Source of the DNA: Hemileia vastatrix
Taxonomy: Eukaryota; Basidiomycota; Pucciniomycetes; Pucciniales; Zaghouaniaceae
Length of the DNA: 64,000 nucleotides
Reading direction: 5' to 3'
Assembly: GCA_030280995.1 (NCBI GenBank)
Contig: JASXTE010000014.1
Location: 29,110,150-29,174,149 of the forward strand
The first letter of the stretch is position 1, and each line of letters starts with the position of its first letter. The notes beneath the pieces are model-generated. The model saw only the letters and a program-made list of their open reading frames with translations. It was not told the DNA's origin and ran no database searches. Of the stretch, positions 34,568 to 45,930 are shown piece after piece. Both the position numbers and the translations under genes were made by a program.

Positions 34568-37500
34568 TGAGGGCTGATTGCCCTAGTGCTACAACCTCTC
34601 CCCAAGATTAGGAGATCCCAGGTTGTAGTAGGTCAGCTCCCTTGGAGATATACCAAGTGGATTTTCAGCTTTCTCTTTTTAATGTTTCTCCTCTCTCCAA
34701 GTATTCTTCATGTTTTTTTATCAAGTATATGTTCTCTCTCAAGATTTTCAATTATTTTTAATTCAAGTTCAAAAATGAAGATTGGTTATATATCTTTGTT
34801 GAAAGATATGCAGAAAAGTTTTGGAGCCGTGAGATTGGGGTCTAAAAGTAAGTCCTCCCAATTGTGCACCGCTAGGGTTTCTTCTACACTTTCAAAAACA
34901 TTACCTTCGCCACGTCTGTGAGCATTCGGGAAGCCCCTGGTTATTTTTGTAGGATGGAAGAAAAGTCAAGAAAAGAAGATGAAAATATTAAGATAACTGA
35001 GGAAAAGCAAGAAAAAAATCTGAAGATAATTAAAAAAGAAGAAAAGAATTTTTTTTGTGAAGCTCATCAAGATCAATTTTCGGGCCTCCAGAATGAGGTT
35101 AAACTGCACAAATTTTTGAAGAATGATGATTTTCAAGATCAATTTTTGGGCCTCCGGCATGAGGATAAACTGCATAATTTTAGAAGATGTGATTCAGAAG
35201 ATGAATCCAGTTTTGAAGATTAGGAAGATAAAAGTGAGAATAAAGATGTGGAATTGCAGAAAAGTTGTGGAGTGGTGAGATTGGGGTCTAAAGAAAGTCC
35301 TCCTAATTGTGCACCTCTAGGGTTTCTTCTACAACTTTCAAAAACGTTGCCTTGGCCACACATGTGAGCAATGGGGAAACCCTTGGTTTTTGCTCCAGGT
35401 ATGGTGGTGAAGACATCCTGAAGATCCCTCAAGTTGATGGTGGAGCCACAAAGTACAAGAAGGTAGTGCAGAAGATTAGGCCTGTCAATGAGCCTATGCC
35501 TGTGGGTTTGAATCCTCCTATGAAGAGGCCTTTGTTATCAAGAGATCCTTACTGTACTCCTCTGGTGAATAATCCTCCTGCTTTTGTGGAAACTGCTTGG
35601 GTGACTGTGGAAAAGTTGAAAGTTGTTAATTTTGGTCCTGATGGGTGGTTTTCTGATGAGAAAAAGAAGTTTTTGTTGCAAATTATTGTGCTCAGGGAAA
35701 AAGAGGTGGAATTTGTTGAAGCAGTAAGGGGTGTGTTGAAACACTCTTATGGGGAACCTTACTTGATTCCTGTGGTTTGTCATGAACCTTGGCAAATCAA
35801 ACCTATTCCAATTCCAGCTGCTATTAGGTACAATTTTGTGGAGATTGTTAGGGAAAGAGTCAGTAAAGGATTGTATGAACAATCAACTTCTAGTTACTCA
35901 AGTCTGGTTTTCTGTGTTAAGAAACAGGATGGAAAGTTGAGGGCGGTGCATGATCTTAGGGCCTTGAATAGAGTCACTATCAAGGATGCAGGGATGCCTC
36001 CAAGTGTGGAGGACTTTGTGGAAGCCTTTTCTGGAGGGGTATATTATGGTTTGGGAGATATTATGGGCGGTTATGATGAAAGGGAAATTCACACTGATTC
36101 ACGGCCACTCACAATGTTTCAGACTCCTCTAAAAAGATTTCAGCTCACTAGGTTGCCTCAAGGAGCAACTAACTCAGTAGCAGTATATCAAGCTCAAATG
36201 GCTTGGATTTTACAGGATAAGTTTCTGACTCATGCTGGTATTTTTATTTATGACGATGGAATTAAAGGACCCTCCACTGATTATAGAAATGAAGTGCTGA
36301 AGGAGAACCCAGGTATGAGGAGATTTGTTTGGGAATATGCAATTACTCTAGAGAGAGTATTGTATAGGATTGAAGAGGCTGGTTTGACCATTTCTGGGTC
36401 AAAGTTCTGTTGTTGTGTTCCTGCTCTGGAAATCCTGGGTCATGCTGTATGTAAGGAGGGAAGGATTATGGCAAAGAATAAAGTTAATAAAATTCAGTCA
36501 TGGCCAAGGCCCAAAAATACTACTGAAGTTAGGGGATTTTTGGGAGTTTGTGTGTACGTCAGGATTTTTATTAAAGATTTTTCTTTGTTGTCTTCATCCT
36601 TAAGAAGATTGAGCAGGGAAGATGTGGAGTGGAAGTGAACTGAAGAGTGTGAAGAGGCTTTTCAGAAATTGAAGAAGGTGGTAGGTGAAGATATTATTCT
36701 TCACAAGTTGGATTATGGAAGAGAAACTGGAAAAATTTATGTGGCAGTGGACTCAAGTTATATTGCTGCTGGTGCTGTTTTGTCTCAGGAAGATATAGCT
36801 GGGAAGGTCAGGACAGTATGGTATGAGTCTGTAGCTTTTAATGAGGTTGAATCCAGGTATTCTCAGCCAAAGTTGGAATTGTGTGGTGTAGCAAAAATTT
36901 TGAAGAAGCTACAAACCGTTTGGTGGGGGCAGCATTTTGAGCTGCAGGTGGATGCCAAATCTCTGGTTCAAATGATCAACACACCTAGTCTTCCAAATTC
37001 TCCAATGACTAGGTGGGTGGCATTTATTCAACATTTTTCTTTTGACCTGGTGCACAAGCCAGGTAAGACTTTTACAATTCCAGATGCATTATCAAGAAGA
37101 CCACCCACACATGATGATTCTGATTCTGAAGAATTTGATGAAGATGTTCCAGTGGTTAGGGCAAGGGCAAAGGGTGCTGAAGATTTTTCTCTCCTCCCCC
37201 AAGAGGCTAAACTGGATTATTGTTCTCGCCTCCACCAAGAGGTTAAACTGGATGGTTCTGATCTTTATTCTGGTGATCAGGATGTTTTTGTTGATGAAGA
37301 TGGGGCTATTGTTTGGGATGGCTAAAAATTGAAGAATGGTGTTTTTGTTGGTAAACTGGATTCTCTTAAGATTAAGTGGAAGAAAAAGGCAGTGCCAAAT
37401 TTTAGGGATTGGTGTCGTGGATGGGCCAGTTGTGTTGCTCATGTGTACACTGGAGATTTTGATGACATGGGTTGTACCCTTGGATGCTGTTTTGTTGGAT

Positions 37501-38786
37501 TTTGAAGATAAGAACTAAGGTCAGATTGGGTTTTATTTAATTATGGTTGAATATCTGTTAACCTTAGAAAGGCCAGATACTTTTGATGATGATACTTGGG
37601 TGGCAATCACGAAGAAGAGTCCTGGCTTTTATGTGTCAGGAATGAGGTTGATGAGGAGGAGACATCAAAATCCTCAAGTGGTGGTGACTCAGAAGAAGGT
37701 TCAAGAATTGGTTTTTAAGTCTTTGCATGAAGACCTTGGTCATAGAGGCTTTGGGGAGACTTATAGAAGAGTAGAAGATAGATTTTGGTGGCCAGGTATA
37801 AAGTTGGCTGTGCAGGGTTGGGTTTAATCTTGTGAAGAATGTCAAAGAAGAAGTCACTTAAGACCTAAAGAGGTTGGCTGTTCTACTGGTGAAACAACTG
37901 TTTTTGGAAGAGTCAATTTGGATGCTGTCCATATCAAAGAGGGCAGGTATAAATACTTGATTTTTGCTAGGGATGATTTGTCTGGATGGGTTGAGGCGGT
38001 GCCTCTGGTGAATTTAACTGCCAAAAATGTGGCAGAATTTTTGAAGAAAGAATGGGTGTTTAGGTATGGATTGATGAAGTTGGTGACTGTTGATGGTGGG
38101 ACAGAGTTTGGGGCTGAATTCAAAGAAGCTGTGGCAAGTATTGGTTCTAAAGTTAGAGTGGCTACACCTTATTATCCTGAAGCAGAAGGAATGCTTGAAA
38201 GAGGCCATCAAGTTATCAAAAATTCTTTTGTGAAAATGTGTGGAGATAGTGCTGATAAATGGAGGCATTATTTACCCTTGTTGTTATTTGCTGATAGGGC
38301 CACTGTAAAAAGGACAACTGGCTATTCCCCTTATGAGTTAATTTTTGGTCAGAAAGCTGTTCTACCGGTGGATTTGGAAGCTGTCTCTTATCTTTGAATT
38401 GATTGGGATGATATATGCTCAACAGAAGATTTGCTTTGTGCCAGGATGCAACAGTTGGAATGTAGAGAGGAATGTCAAGAGAAGGCATACTCTAGGATGA
38501 TTAAGATAAGAAATCAATCAGGCAGATACTGGGAAAAGAAGTTGGCTCATAGACTCAGGAATCCCTTGAAACCTGATTTTTTGGTTTTGGTGTATAATAG
38601 AAGTTTGGAGAGTCAGTGGGGAAAGATGTTTTCTGACAGATGGAATAGACCTTACAGAATCAGATATCAGGTGTCTGGAGGTTCGTATGTTTTGGAGGAG
38701 TTAGATGGAGAATTCTTAAAGAAGAGAGTGGCTGCAGATTAGGTGAAGAGATTTTGTTCTAGAGGCATGAAAAGTGAAGATGATTG
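34567..38786 (+). pseudogene. pol of element B, disrupted
   Basis: ATG 34567 overlaps the gag-pro stop (TAATG, 34565-34569). The linker contains the duplicated KSFG.VRLGSK unit and FCEAHQDQFSGLQNEVKLH. Reverse transcriptase is in a 443-residue open stretch (35307-36638) with HDLRALNRVTIKDAGMPPS, YYGLGDIMGGYDEREIHTD and the catalytic box read as AGIFIYDDGIKGP, where the first Asp of IDD is replaced by Tyr. RNase H (36669-37325) has VAVDSSYIAAGAVLSQED and QPKLELCGVAKILKKLQ. The integrase finger is HEDLGHRGFGETYRR...CEECQRR; the core has LDAVHIKEG, TVDGGTEFGAEF and AEGMLERGH, then a PYRIRYQVSGG tail. Stops or frameshifts occur near 34918, 35221, 36636, 37323, 37516, 37826, 38395 and 38740. Confidence 0.85.
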
Positions 38787-40107
38787 ACTTTGCAATGAGG
38801 ATAAACTATGGACCATTGTTTAATTTTGTATTTTGGTGATGCTGTGAATCTGTTTTGTTGGAAACTTTTTGTTAGAAGGTACCCATGTGTGGGGCTTCTA
38901 GATTTTATTTTCGCAAGTTTGGGGGTGACTGATGGGCTGGCTGCTCTCTTAAAGGTTACCCCAGATTTTCTGTTTCCAATCTCTTCTCTTAAATTGGTTG
39001 AACCCTAGTATTGGTTTTTCTTCACATGGTTTAGTCCTCTATGACTTTAAACTGGAAGTTCTTTTGGTCTTCAAGTGCGGGACTCTTCACGCTTGTTGGT
39101 TTTTGTTTAATGTGTTGGATTTTGTCTTTTTGTTTGAAGGCACCCAGGGGGGGCTTCTAGATTTTATTTTTGCAAGTGTGGGGGTAACTGATGAGCTTGC
39201 TGCTCTGTAGAACAGTTACCCCAAAATTTCTGTTTCAAGTATTTTTGTTTGTCCTAGTTTAATCCTAGTTCTGGTTTTTGTTATTCAGGTTTCAAGTCCA
39301 CAATGACTTTAAACTGGCTTACTGGATTGATACAGGCTTCTTTTGTCTATTTGGTTTAGTGGGAAATCACTGGTGGTCTCCCATCATTTTTACTTATTGG
39401 AGGGAGCCCACCCAATGATCATTTCTTTGGACTGGACTTTCTATGGAGCTGGATTTCTTTTTCTTTTTCTTTTCTTTAATTTTTGTGTCTATGTTTAGAT
39501 AGTAGTTTTACATTATTTTCTTTTTTCTCTTTTTTTCTTTTAATTTTTTATGGGAGTTATTAAGATATAAAGAGGGAAAAATCACAAAATTATATTATAT
39601 GGTGTCACCACATCAGTGTCACCTGGATGTGGGCAAGCATTTGTTGGGAAAGGCTCATCAATTGGCCGGGAAATGCTATTTTCCTTCTTATTCTTATTAT
39701 TCTCTCAATTTCTATTTATTTCATCTTTATTTTTATTTCAGTTCATTTAAAAATTATCAAACAGTGTATACACATCAAGGTGCACTTGGATGTGGGTAAG
39801 GTATCAGGGGATCAGCTCATCAATTGGCTGGGTGATACCATTAGTAACTATTATTTGTCTCATGTTATTATTATTATCCATTTCATTTTAATTTTTTAAC
39901 TCTCATATTTTTGGTTAATTTTGTTATTTATTTTCAAGTTTTTTTAGTATGTTAGTAGTATAAAAAAAATAAAGTAAAGTAAATTAAATTAAATTAAATA
40001 AATAAATAAAATAAAAATAAAAATAAAACAAATTTTATATATATATTTCTGTTAATTATTATTGTTCTCTCTATTTATTTATTTATTAATTTCTCTCTTG
40101 TTTATTT
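38787..40107. other. Convergent non-coding region of element B
   Basis: Mirror of 580-1839: TCTAGA blocks, hairpins at 38921-38963 and 39181-39223, AGTTTAAAGTC motifs on the minus strand (about 39040 and 39310), SR-b (39601-39676) and SR-a (39764-39839), then AT-rich simple sequence (39960-40080) up to the AO2 stop. No gene. Confidence 0.7.
39601..39839 (-). repeat. SR-b and SR-a pair of element B
   Basis: SR-b (39601-39676) has an outer stem GCATTT/AAATGC where C has GCATTG/CAATGC, a paired change that keeps base pairing. SR-a (39764-39839) has GGTATC/GATACC intact, with loop GCTCATCAATTGGC on this strand. Confidence 0.75.
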
Positions 40108-41681
40108 TTAATGTCTGAAAGAAGAAGCCTCCGTCAGTTGGTCTGGATTATAGTGGTGTATTTTCTTTTTGTTAGGATTGGAAGAAGAAATGTGTTTTTT
40201 GCGGTGTAGGCGGCTGGAAAGAGTATATGGATTGTAATGGTTGGGTACCCGAGTGGAAGGTAATTTTTGGGAAGAAGTGTAAGAAGTGGGGATCGAGTGT
40301 TGGAAGGTGTTCTTGATTATTCTAGAAATCTTCCAGGTGTCATTAAGGAGCTGTTTTCTCAGATTCTTTTCAAACTCATTCAATGGACCATGGACAGTAA
40401 AGACCTTAAGCATGTTTGAACACATCATGTGAAGGTGTTATTTCATGTAAGCATAATCTAGTGTTAAGGTAGTTTCTAGAGGTTGGCCAATCACAATTGT
40501 AGTTTCAGGAGGCAGGGCTCCAACTACACAGAATAATTGGATCAGTAATTGTTCTCTGTTAAAGAAATTGGATTTATTAATTTAGTACTTACAGATTTGG
40601 AGCTCTTCAAATTTTTATGTGGCTGGAATCTGGACTGTTGAATAATGTTGAATTGATGTTAAAGGAGGATCAACCAGATAGAGGTATGGATTCTCATGAT
40701 AATTCTCTAAATGGTTTTGGGAAGATGGACTAGAAGGAGGGCATTCCTGTGTCCTGGTTGGAGCAGCAGGGCTGCTGTTTTTGTTCTGGATATTATTGTT
40801 GCTTGGCCCAGTTGGTTTGGACACTGGTGGTGGAGTACCAGGGTTGTTGAAGGAAGGACCAGGAGAATGTGACCTGGAAGCTGATTGTGGTCTGCAAGAT
40901 GAAGATCTAGTAGAAAGGGAACTATCAGAGGAATAATTGGTGGCCATAGGAGAGGTGTAGTTATTTCTTCTTGGTGGAACAGGAGGTTTTTGTTTGGGAG
41001 CAGTGTTGCGTGCTCTGGTGTTTTCAGGAGGTCCTCTGGCAGGCCTTCTAGAGATGTTGGAATTTTTGGTGTTTCCAGTGAAGTACTTGTGTGTGTACGC
41101 ATTTCTCTGAGAGCACTAAGAAGTTTTTGCGTAGAGTTTTTGGTGTTTAATGGTGGATTTCAGCTGTTATCTGGCTGAATTTGAGAGTTTTGAGCCTGAT
41201 TTTTGCTTTCTGGCATGGGGGGCGGGCCACCCAACATTGGGAGTGCCACCTAAACACGGTCTAGCAGCCTGGGAGATGATTTTGAAGCTGATTTGGCTAT
41301 ATTTTCTGAGATAAAAGCAGATTTTTGAGAAGATAAAGCAGGTCTTTTAGGAAGTGTTTTGGGAATGGAAGGGTGTGATCTTATGGAAGGAGCAGAAGAG
41401 AAAGAAGAAGAAGCAGGTCCAAGTTCTGGTGACCTGGTAGGAGATCTGAAAATATATTTGTGTGAAGGTGAAGGCTGAGGTATTGGATAGTTGGGGTCTC
41501 TGTCACATCTTTTCTTTTTAGAGCTGAAAGAATAACAGGCTCTGTTATAGAGCTTGGCTAGAGGAGTAGGAAGAGTGAAGGTAAAAGGTCTGCACATGTG
41601 GATGCACTGTTTACAAGCAAAGTCCTTTGGAGCAGTGAAAAAGGGAAGGTTTGATGGGTCAAAGTCTGGAGATTCAGCCAT
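40108..41681 (-). pseudogene. AO2 antisense zinc-cluster gene, element B
   Basis: Exon 1 from ATG 41681 to a stop at 41250 encodes 143 residues: MAESPDFDPSNLPFF, ACKQCIHMCRPFTF, RACYSFSSKKKRCDRD (two cluster Cys are now Phe), then a Ser/Pro segment ending PRLLDRV. A second open segment (about 40970-40593) is Ser/Pro/Asn-rich (QSASRSHSPGPSFNNPGTPP). The join between them is unresolved because the frames differ, so an intron or a frameshift lies near 41250-41100. A 69-nt intron (40592-40524, GTAAGT...TGTAG) leads to the last exon (40523-40108), with one stop (TAA for Gln) and the CSNMLKVFTVHGPLNEFEK block. Just upstream of the ATG is TTCTTCACAG, a 3' splice-site look-alike. Confidence 0.7.
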
Positions 41682-42372
41682 GATCTGTGAAGAAAAAACA
41701 ATGAAGAGAAAAGAGATGAATGAAAATTTTTTCAGTGATGTGTAGATAATGAAGAAAGAATGGAAGTTCAGCAGGTTTGCTGTGGAGAACTATGCATGGA
41801 GGTGGCTCTGCACTTATATGCAAAATGGGTTTGAGTCTGTCAAGACTTTAAACTGAACACTGGTAGTCTGTCAAGGCTTTAAACTGAACACTGGCAGTCC
41901 ATCAATACTTTAAACTGATAAATGGTACAGTCCCCCAAGACTATAAACTGAGGATGGTTGTTGGTTGAGTCCTTCAGGACTATAAACTGATAATGTGGAT
42001 TTGGTGTGATTCTGGCAGAGTGCATCCAAGGGGGAGTCTCTGAATTTTGTTAAGTCAAGTGTTGGGGTAACTGATGAGCTGGCTTCTCTGTAGAACAGTT
42101 ACCCCAGAATGTTAGTTTGTTTCTTTGGTCTTGAATGTTTTGATCTCTGGTTCTGTCTTTTTGATTCAGGTTTTGAGTCCCCCAAGACTATAAACTGAAG
42201 GTTTTGAGTCCCCCAAGACTATAAAATGAGGGTTGTTAGTCCCCCAAGACTTAAAAATGAGGGTTGTTAGTCTCCCAAGACTTAAAAATGAGGATTGGTC
42301 CCCCAAGACTTTAAAATGGGGAGTTTTTTATTTATTTTTATTTCTAAATCAAGATTTTCTGGCAAGAAGTAA
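41682..42372. other. AO1-AO2 spacer with AGTTTAAAGTC array and hairpin (element B)
   Basis: On the minus strand at least nine units of the AGTTTAAAGTCTTG..GGACT type lie between 42320 and 41840, around one GGGGTAACTG hairpin (42064-42106). No ORF. The arrangement matches G1 and C. Confidence 0.7.
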
Positions 42373-42997
42373 TTACAGAAAAGAATCAAGAAATGTAACA
42401 AAATGTTCAGCATTGGCTTTGAACTGGTGGATGAGGTTTTTCCTTTTTTCAAGGTCCTGTGGGTTTGTGGCAGGAGTGGATTGGAAGTAATCTGGGATAA
42501 GATGATTCTGTTGAGAAGAATGTTGTTGAAAGTTGTTTTTAATGGTTTGCAATGGATTAGGTGGGGGTTCTTCAAGGGTTCCCACATTGTCATCATCACT
42601 GTCTTGATTGGAATGAACTGGAAATTGGTCAGATGGAATTTCAGTATGAAGAACTATTGGGCTTACCATTAGAAAGACCAGGGATGGAAGAGCTAGTGTT
42701 TGTAGCAGGGTTGGAACTCTTTTTTGAAGGGTGTAATTTGTTGAGCAGTCTGGGGGTCAGGATGGAGGGTCTGTATCTTTTGGTGCTGGTGGAAGGTGGA
42801 TCAGGTTGTGGAGGAGAAAAAGATGTTGAAGAGGAGAATGGACCAGGTCTGAAACAAGTCTTCTTCCTAGAGTGACAGGCATCATAGGAGGTTCTGTAGG
42901 GATGAGCTGAAGATGTTATGGTATAGATGAGATTAATGTCAATGCAGTATTGGCAAGGGCCCATGTCATTAGCAGATTTGGAGAGGAAGCTGAACAT
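42373..42997 (-). CDS. AO1 antisense zinc-cluster gene, element B (open, two Cys lost)
   Basis: The chosen ATG is 42997 (MFSFLSKSANDMG), which aligns with the C copy; an in-frame ATG at 43027 is also possible. Exon 1 (42997-42667, 331 nt as in C) encodes PCQYCIDINLIYTITSSAHP and YDACHSRKKTCFRPGP. A 49-nt intron (42666-42618, GTAAGC...TTCCAG) follows, then exon 2 (42617-42373) with DSDDDNVGTLEEPPP, NNFQQHSSQQNHLIPDYFQS and LIHQFKANAEHFVTFLDSFL. Spliced product 191 residues with no stop, although gag-pol of the same element is badly broken. The third and fourth cluster Cys are Tyr here, so metal binding would be impaired. No recognised full-length family. Confidence 0.65.
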
Positions 42998-43035
42998 GTT
43001 GGTTGTGATGAAGGAGAATGTGGACATTCTCTATT

Positions 43036-43045
43036 AGAGGGAGGA
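43036..43045 (+). other. Polypurine tract of element B
   Basis: AGAGGGAGGA lies directly before the 3' LTR TGTGATC. C has GGAGGGAGGA in the same place. Confidence 0.75.
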
Positions 43046-44135
43046 TGTGATCTTTCAACATTGGAAGAGCCCTTTTTTGGTCTGTTTGGTGTTGTTTTGA
43101 TATGTCTTAAATGGCATTGTTCAATAATTGGGTGTTTTTCTGGAATTATTTGACAACTATTGGGACTGCGGGGATTTGGGTATTACCATTGGATAGCCCC
43201 GGCTTTTCCCTATATTTTATGTCTTGATGACATTTTTCATATTCTAAGTATGTGAGGGATTATTTCTCATTTTTCATTTCAAAAGATAGCTGTTTAATTT
43301 TGTTTTTCCGTTTTATGGGCTAACCTTAAGTCTTAGGGTTAAGTGTTTATTATTATTAGAACTGGCTAATTTTTCTCTATGTTTCATGTCCCAATGTTGG
43401 TGTAGCTTAATTATGTGTTTTAAAGGTTTTAGTAGTCATAGTTTATTTTTATAAGTATTTTGGGTATTTTTAGTGGTTTTCTGGCTTCAGGGCAGTCCTT
43501 TCACTTCAGGCAGGCCTCCTGACATCGGGCAGACCACCTTCCTCAGTGCAAGAAGGCTGGGAAGCGTTTCTAGAGTGATTTCATGCAATTTGGCGCTCAG
43601 AAATGCCAAATTTGTTGGTGTGTATGGGCTCTTAGATAGTGGTCTGTGTGTATTTAGTGAATAAGACAGTTTGGGGAAACCTTAATTATCATACAGCCAT
43701 CCAGAGGTGATATCCTTGTTCTTCACTCAGTTTTCACTGTTTTTTGGCCAAAATTGGCTGTTTTTGTTGCAAGGTTAGTTCTTCATTTAACTCAACATTT
43801 GCAACTGTTTTCTCTGGTGTATTCTTGCAAGCTATATCAAGTATTATTTCTGTCTCTGGTGTGGATTTGCAACCTAAATCAAGTATCATTGCTTTCTCTG
43901 GTGTGGACATTGGTCTACATTTCAGTTCTTTGGTTTGGTAGTCTGTCTGGAGACTACTTTCTTGGCTGATCATGCAGTCAAGTGTATTGGAAAAGGGCTT
44001 TAAACAACAGGAACCAGTTTATTGTAGCAGTTATATCTCACTAATATTTTTCTGAAGGGACAGGGGAGTTTCTCTCTGGTTTTTCTCCAACTCCCTTGGT
44101 CAAGGCCTATAGATAGTACTATAGGATTGTCTAAA
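43046..44135 (+). repeat. 3' LTR of element B
   Basis: It starts TGTGATCTTTCAACATTGG and ends near GGATTGTCTAAA. It is the partner of 29944-31034. The short ORF 43473-43664 (ending GVYGLLDSGLCVFSE) matches the one in the 5' LTR. Confidence 0.85.
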
Positions 44136-44661
44136 ACACATATACTCTCTTTTTTGCTTATTCTTTATTTTTGATGGATTATCCCTATTACTTCAGGATT
44201 TTGGCGGGTAATATCATTCTAATTATGTTACTAGTCACTCTTTTTGGTTCTGAGAATGTATATTTGCTTGAATGAGGCGTCATTAACTGTGTATTGAGCT
44301 GGTAAATAATAGTGGTCATTGCGGAAGTAATTGTGTATAAATGGAGGAGGTTTTGGTCTTATTTTCTTCATTCTTTATCATTACAATTAAACATATAGCC
44401 AATACAATTACAATACATATCAATAGTACTAATAAAGTCCTTTAATAGTATCTGAATTTATTAAATCTTTTTTTCTACCAACTGTAAAGATTGTAAGCCA
44501 TATATAATAAGTGAGATTAGAATTACTGAGACCCTTATATTGAGTTTTATTTTAATACTTATTGGATTTGCACTACAGTATTCATATAGGACCATTAAAA
44601 TCTTCTAGAAAACTGACCATTCAAGCTAGTTCACGTCTTTGTACTTGACCTCAGCCTGAAA

Positions 44662-45426
44662 ATTGGGGGCCTTTCCTCAAGAATTCTGTTGGTTATCTTC
44701 CAGTAAGTAAAAATTCAAAAAAAAGGCTGCAAGTAAATAAAATCCCTATAGAAATATTTGGATAATTACAACAGGTTGGGGTCACTTATATAGTTGTTTC
44801 AGTAAAGGAAGCCCTGTTATATAATAAAATTGTGATATTGAATCAACAATTTTACCACTAATTTAACATATAATTGTTATTGGTGAAAGTCTTTCAATAG
44901 ACCAATTAATTTTGTTATCTTTGCAGTAAAAATTTTTACCACTAATTTAAAATAAAAATGTTATTCGTGGGAGTCTGTCAATAGACCAATTAAATTTGTG
45001 ATCTTTGCAGATGATAAACCAATTAAACTGAATAATTGTTTTCTTTTAACAGGACTCTTAATCCCTTTTTATTGGTTTGTAAAATGCATTTAATATTTAA
45101 AAAGAATCTTACTGACAGATTTTCTTATTTAAATATAAAAACACGGCTACATATTGTAGATCAGTTTAATCAAGTGACCACATAATATCATATTTGACTT
45201 TTGGCACATATAAATTCACTTCATACCTACAAGTAAGTATTAAAATTGTCTGCAGTGGTATTGATAAATACTGATAAAACACCTTTTTGAAGTTTTCAGA
45301 TCTTAAATTTCAATTCTTTGATTAAATTCCACGTAAAAATGTGTGAAAACAATGATATTGTGAGTAATAAGGCAAAACCTTAAAGCATAAGACCTATAGC
45401 TGAAAGACCTTTTACGGGACATTCAA
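44662..45426 (+). other. Leader of element D with a 76-bp direct repeat
   Basis: TTGGGGGCC at 44663-44671 is near the expected primer-binding position. Two 76-bp copies (44851-44926 and 44935-45010) begin TTTACCACTAATTTAA and each ends ATCTTTGCAG, which looks like a 3' splice site. The rest is AT-rich with no ORF of note. Confidence 0.55.
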
Positions 45427-45872
45427 ATGGAGGGCCAGGATTCCCCCACAAACAGCAACACTCCACAAATGTCTCTGGAGGAAAAGGAAAAACCATTAAA
45501 ACAGGTATCAATAAAGAAAACAAGAAATACCTTACAAGAACAAATTCACTTCCTCTCCACTCTACTGAACACATTGACTATAAGAGTTAAGAATATAGTG
45601 GACCAGATAAACAATCTGGAGAAAAGAGCAGCTCAGGGTTTTGTAGAAGTCAATCAATCTCTAGTAGAAAAAAAGGCTCAACCACCAACAGTAGCACCCA
45701 ACAGTTCCATAGCAACACCTCCAGCCCAAGAGGAGTACCAAAAAATTACTGTAAGAAAATTGAAGTTAGATTGGTACGCCCAAAACTACAACAACCCTCA
45801 ACAGCAGGGCTCTAGAAGTCACCTTTATAGGGAAAAGCCAAGGAGAGGCTGGGGAAAGGGAATAAGACCTTG
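45427..45872 (+). CDS. gag exon 1 of element D
   Basis: From ATG 45427, 149 residues if unspliced (stop at 45874-45876). The N-terminus is polar (MEGQDSPTNSNTPQMSLEEK), followed by a coiled-coil-like stretch (IHFLSTLLNTLTIRVKNIVD, QINNLEKRAAQG), a Pro/Ala linker and a basic tail (REKPRRGWGKGIRPW). The last codon sits on a GTAAGT donor. The position and general build match exon 1 of E. Function unknown; it could be the N-terminal part of gag or a separate small protein from unspliced RNA. Confidence 0.55.
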
Positions 45873-45930
45873 GTAAGTCATCTATCTTCTCAGGATCAAT
45901 TATATAATCCTAACAATGAATTAATTATAG
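45873..45930 (+). other. Candidate 58-nt sense-strand intron in gag of element D
   Basis: GTAAGT donor, CCTAAC branch-like site (45909-45914), TTATAG acceptor, followed by GTAATGAATTTG; E has GTAATTCTGG after its intron. Length is the same as in E. With the exon 1 frame as it stands the join is one base out of phase, so either exon 1 has a late frameshift or the call is wrong for D. Confidence 0.5.

Larger units (their letters stand above)
29944..44135 (+). mobile_element. Element B: family 1 retrotransposon inserted in D's 5' LTR
   Basis: Both LTRs are present (29944-31034 and 43046-about 44135), with PBS, gag-pro, pol, convergent region, antisense AO2 and AO1 (minus strand) and polypurine tract in the same order as C. 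Without the solo LTR inside it, it is about 13.1 kb. The two LTRs differ at roughly one site in ten over their first 165 bases by my reading, so it is older than C. The right terminus is degraded (GTCTAAAACA instead of GTCTACA) and no clean target duplication remains. Confidence 0.9.
28974..44661 (+). repeat. 5' LTR of element D, interrupted by B
   Basis: The left part starts TTTCAGCCTAAATATTCCC (other copies TGTCAGCCTG) and the right part ends GACCTCAGCCTGAAA (other copies CTGACA), so both termini have mutated. Joining the parts follows the solo LTR without a gap: the break corresponds to TATACGCATATACTCTC in the solo copy. The right part carries the TATA box TGTATAAATGG at 44334-44344. Confidence 0.85.

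Noticed and set aside
29939..44140. Target duplication of element B
   Set aside because: The left flank is TATGC and the right LTR end is degraded (GTCTAAAACACATATAC); no matching 5-mer can be assigned with confidence.
44140..44660. A host gene or promoter right of element B
   Set aside because: The sequence aligns with the second part of the D-type LTR as seen in the solo copy, so it is LTR sequence.
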